Assembly: GCF_014839805.1 (NCBI RefSeq)
Contig: NC_051119.1
Location: 6,751,245 to 6,815,244 of the forward strand
Direction: 5' to 3'
From: Manduca sexta
Lineage: Eukaryota; Arthropoda; Insecta; Lepidoptera; Sphingidae
DNA: 64,000 nucleotides
Shown here: positions 63,645-64,000 of the stretch, piece by piece
Layout: the number at the start of each line of letters is the position of its first letter
Position numbering within the stretch: position 1 is the stretch's first letter
Position numbers and translations under genes: made by a program
The notes under the pieces: generated by a model
What the model saw: only the letters and a program-made list of their open reading frames with translations
What the model was told of the DNA's origin: nothing
Database searches by the model: none

Positions 63645-64000
63645 GTGAGTGCATACGCCATTGGCACGCGTTTTTTAAAAGAGGTGGGTAATGAGACCAG
63701 TCGATGCACACGTTATTTGCTTCATGCGATTTTGAAATAGTAAGATGACTGGAGAATTCGCTTGATGGTAAGAATGACCATAGACAATAGCAATAGGTTT
63801 ATTTTTTTATATGATACGTTTGTTAGTCGGATAAGGGTTGGCTTATGTAAACATACCGAACTTTGGATGAGCGCTTTTGGCACTTGCAACCCTTGAAAAT
63901 TAAGCAACCCGAGCGCAATACATTAAGGCGATACCTCAAGGTCCATTTTCATACATTTTGTTTCGGCTTTAATCTGGGTAACTAAACAAGTATTGGCAAG

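Noticed and set aside
62123..62453. Several overlapping ORFs on both strands around exon 62
   Set aside because: They are a by-product of high GC in exon 62. Only the frame that splices to exons 61 and 63 has conserved cysteine spacing.
4161..63644. Vitellogenin as the identity of the gene
   Set aside because: Too long (over 3900 residues), no polyserine/phosvitin-like tracts. The long beta-rich middle and the helical block before the VWD are of the apolipophorin/apoLTP type.

Overview
The window is AT-rich, intron-dense insect nuclear DNA. Its dispersed repeats (tRNA-derived SINEs with intact B-boxes, poly(A)-tailed SINE-like families, a short Helitron, fold-back MITEs, and element tails with the GCCCGCGGCTCCGCCCGC signature) are of the kinds typical of Lepidoptera (moths and butterflies). 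The order is inferred from repeat style, not from a marker gene.

One gene dominates. It runs on the + strand from an ATG at 4161 to beyond the right edge. I could place 64 consecutive coding exons (last one 63523-63644). All join in frame with GT-AG splice sites, except intron 37, which needs a GC-AG donor. The exons give 3943 complete codons, and the protein is still open at the window edge. It has a signal peptide, a vitellogenin/apoB-type N-terminal lipid-transfer module (about residues 20-900), a long beta-strand-rich middle with recurring Thr-Pro-Phe motifs, a long amphipathic alpha-helical stretch (exons 54-58), a VWD-like domain (exons 59-61), a C8-like cysteine module (exons 61-62) and the start of a VWA-like domain (exons 63-64). 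This is a large lipid transfer protein (LLTP). The length, already over 3900 residues before the end, and the tail beyond the VWD fit the apolipoprotein of the lipid transfer particle (apoLTP-II/I) better than the roughly 3300-residue apolipophorin-II/I. The product would be secreted to haemolymph, probably cut near residue 731, and move lipid between tissues and lipophorin.

Layout: 1-4000 is upstream repeat-bearing DNA with no gene I can support. At 4020-4160 lies a probable promoter with four CGATAA (GATA-type) sites, a forkhead-type site and an initiator-like TCATTC. Intron 1 (4216-9955) holds a decayed pogo/Tigger element and SINE-like copies. Intron 3 holds a 1.6-kb TA-flanked inverted-repeat element with a SINE nested in it. 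Exons 4-22 (13.7-27.1 kb) encode the lipid-transfer module. Intron 23 carries two extra copies of the 3' half of exon 23. Intron 29 carries an array of about eight 122-bp repeats inside a retroelement tail. Exons 30-54 (36.4-52.8 kb) encode the beta-rich middle. Exon 55 is a single 931-bp helical exon. Intron 58 has a 281-bp Helitron. Intron 59 contains a 1.63-kb fold-back with arms of about 625 bp. From 60.3 kb on come the VWD, C8-like and VWA-like exons.

No second protein-coding gene, rRNA or free-standing tRNA could be supported on either strand. Exon boundaries come from reading frame plus splice consensus only, with no transcript data.
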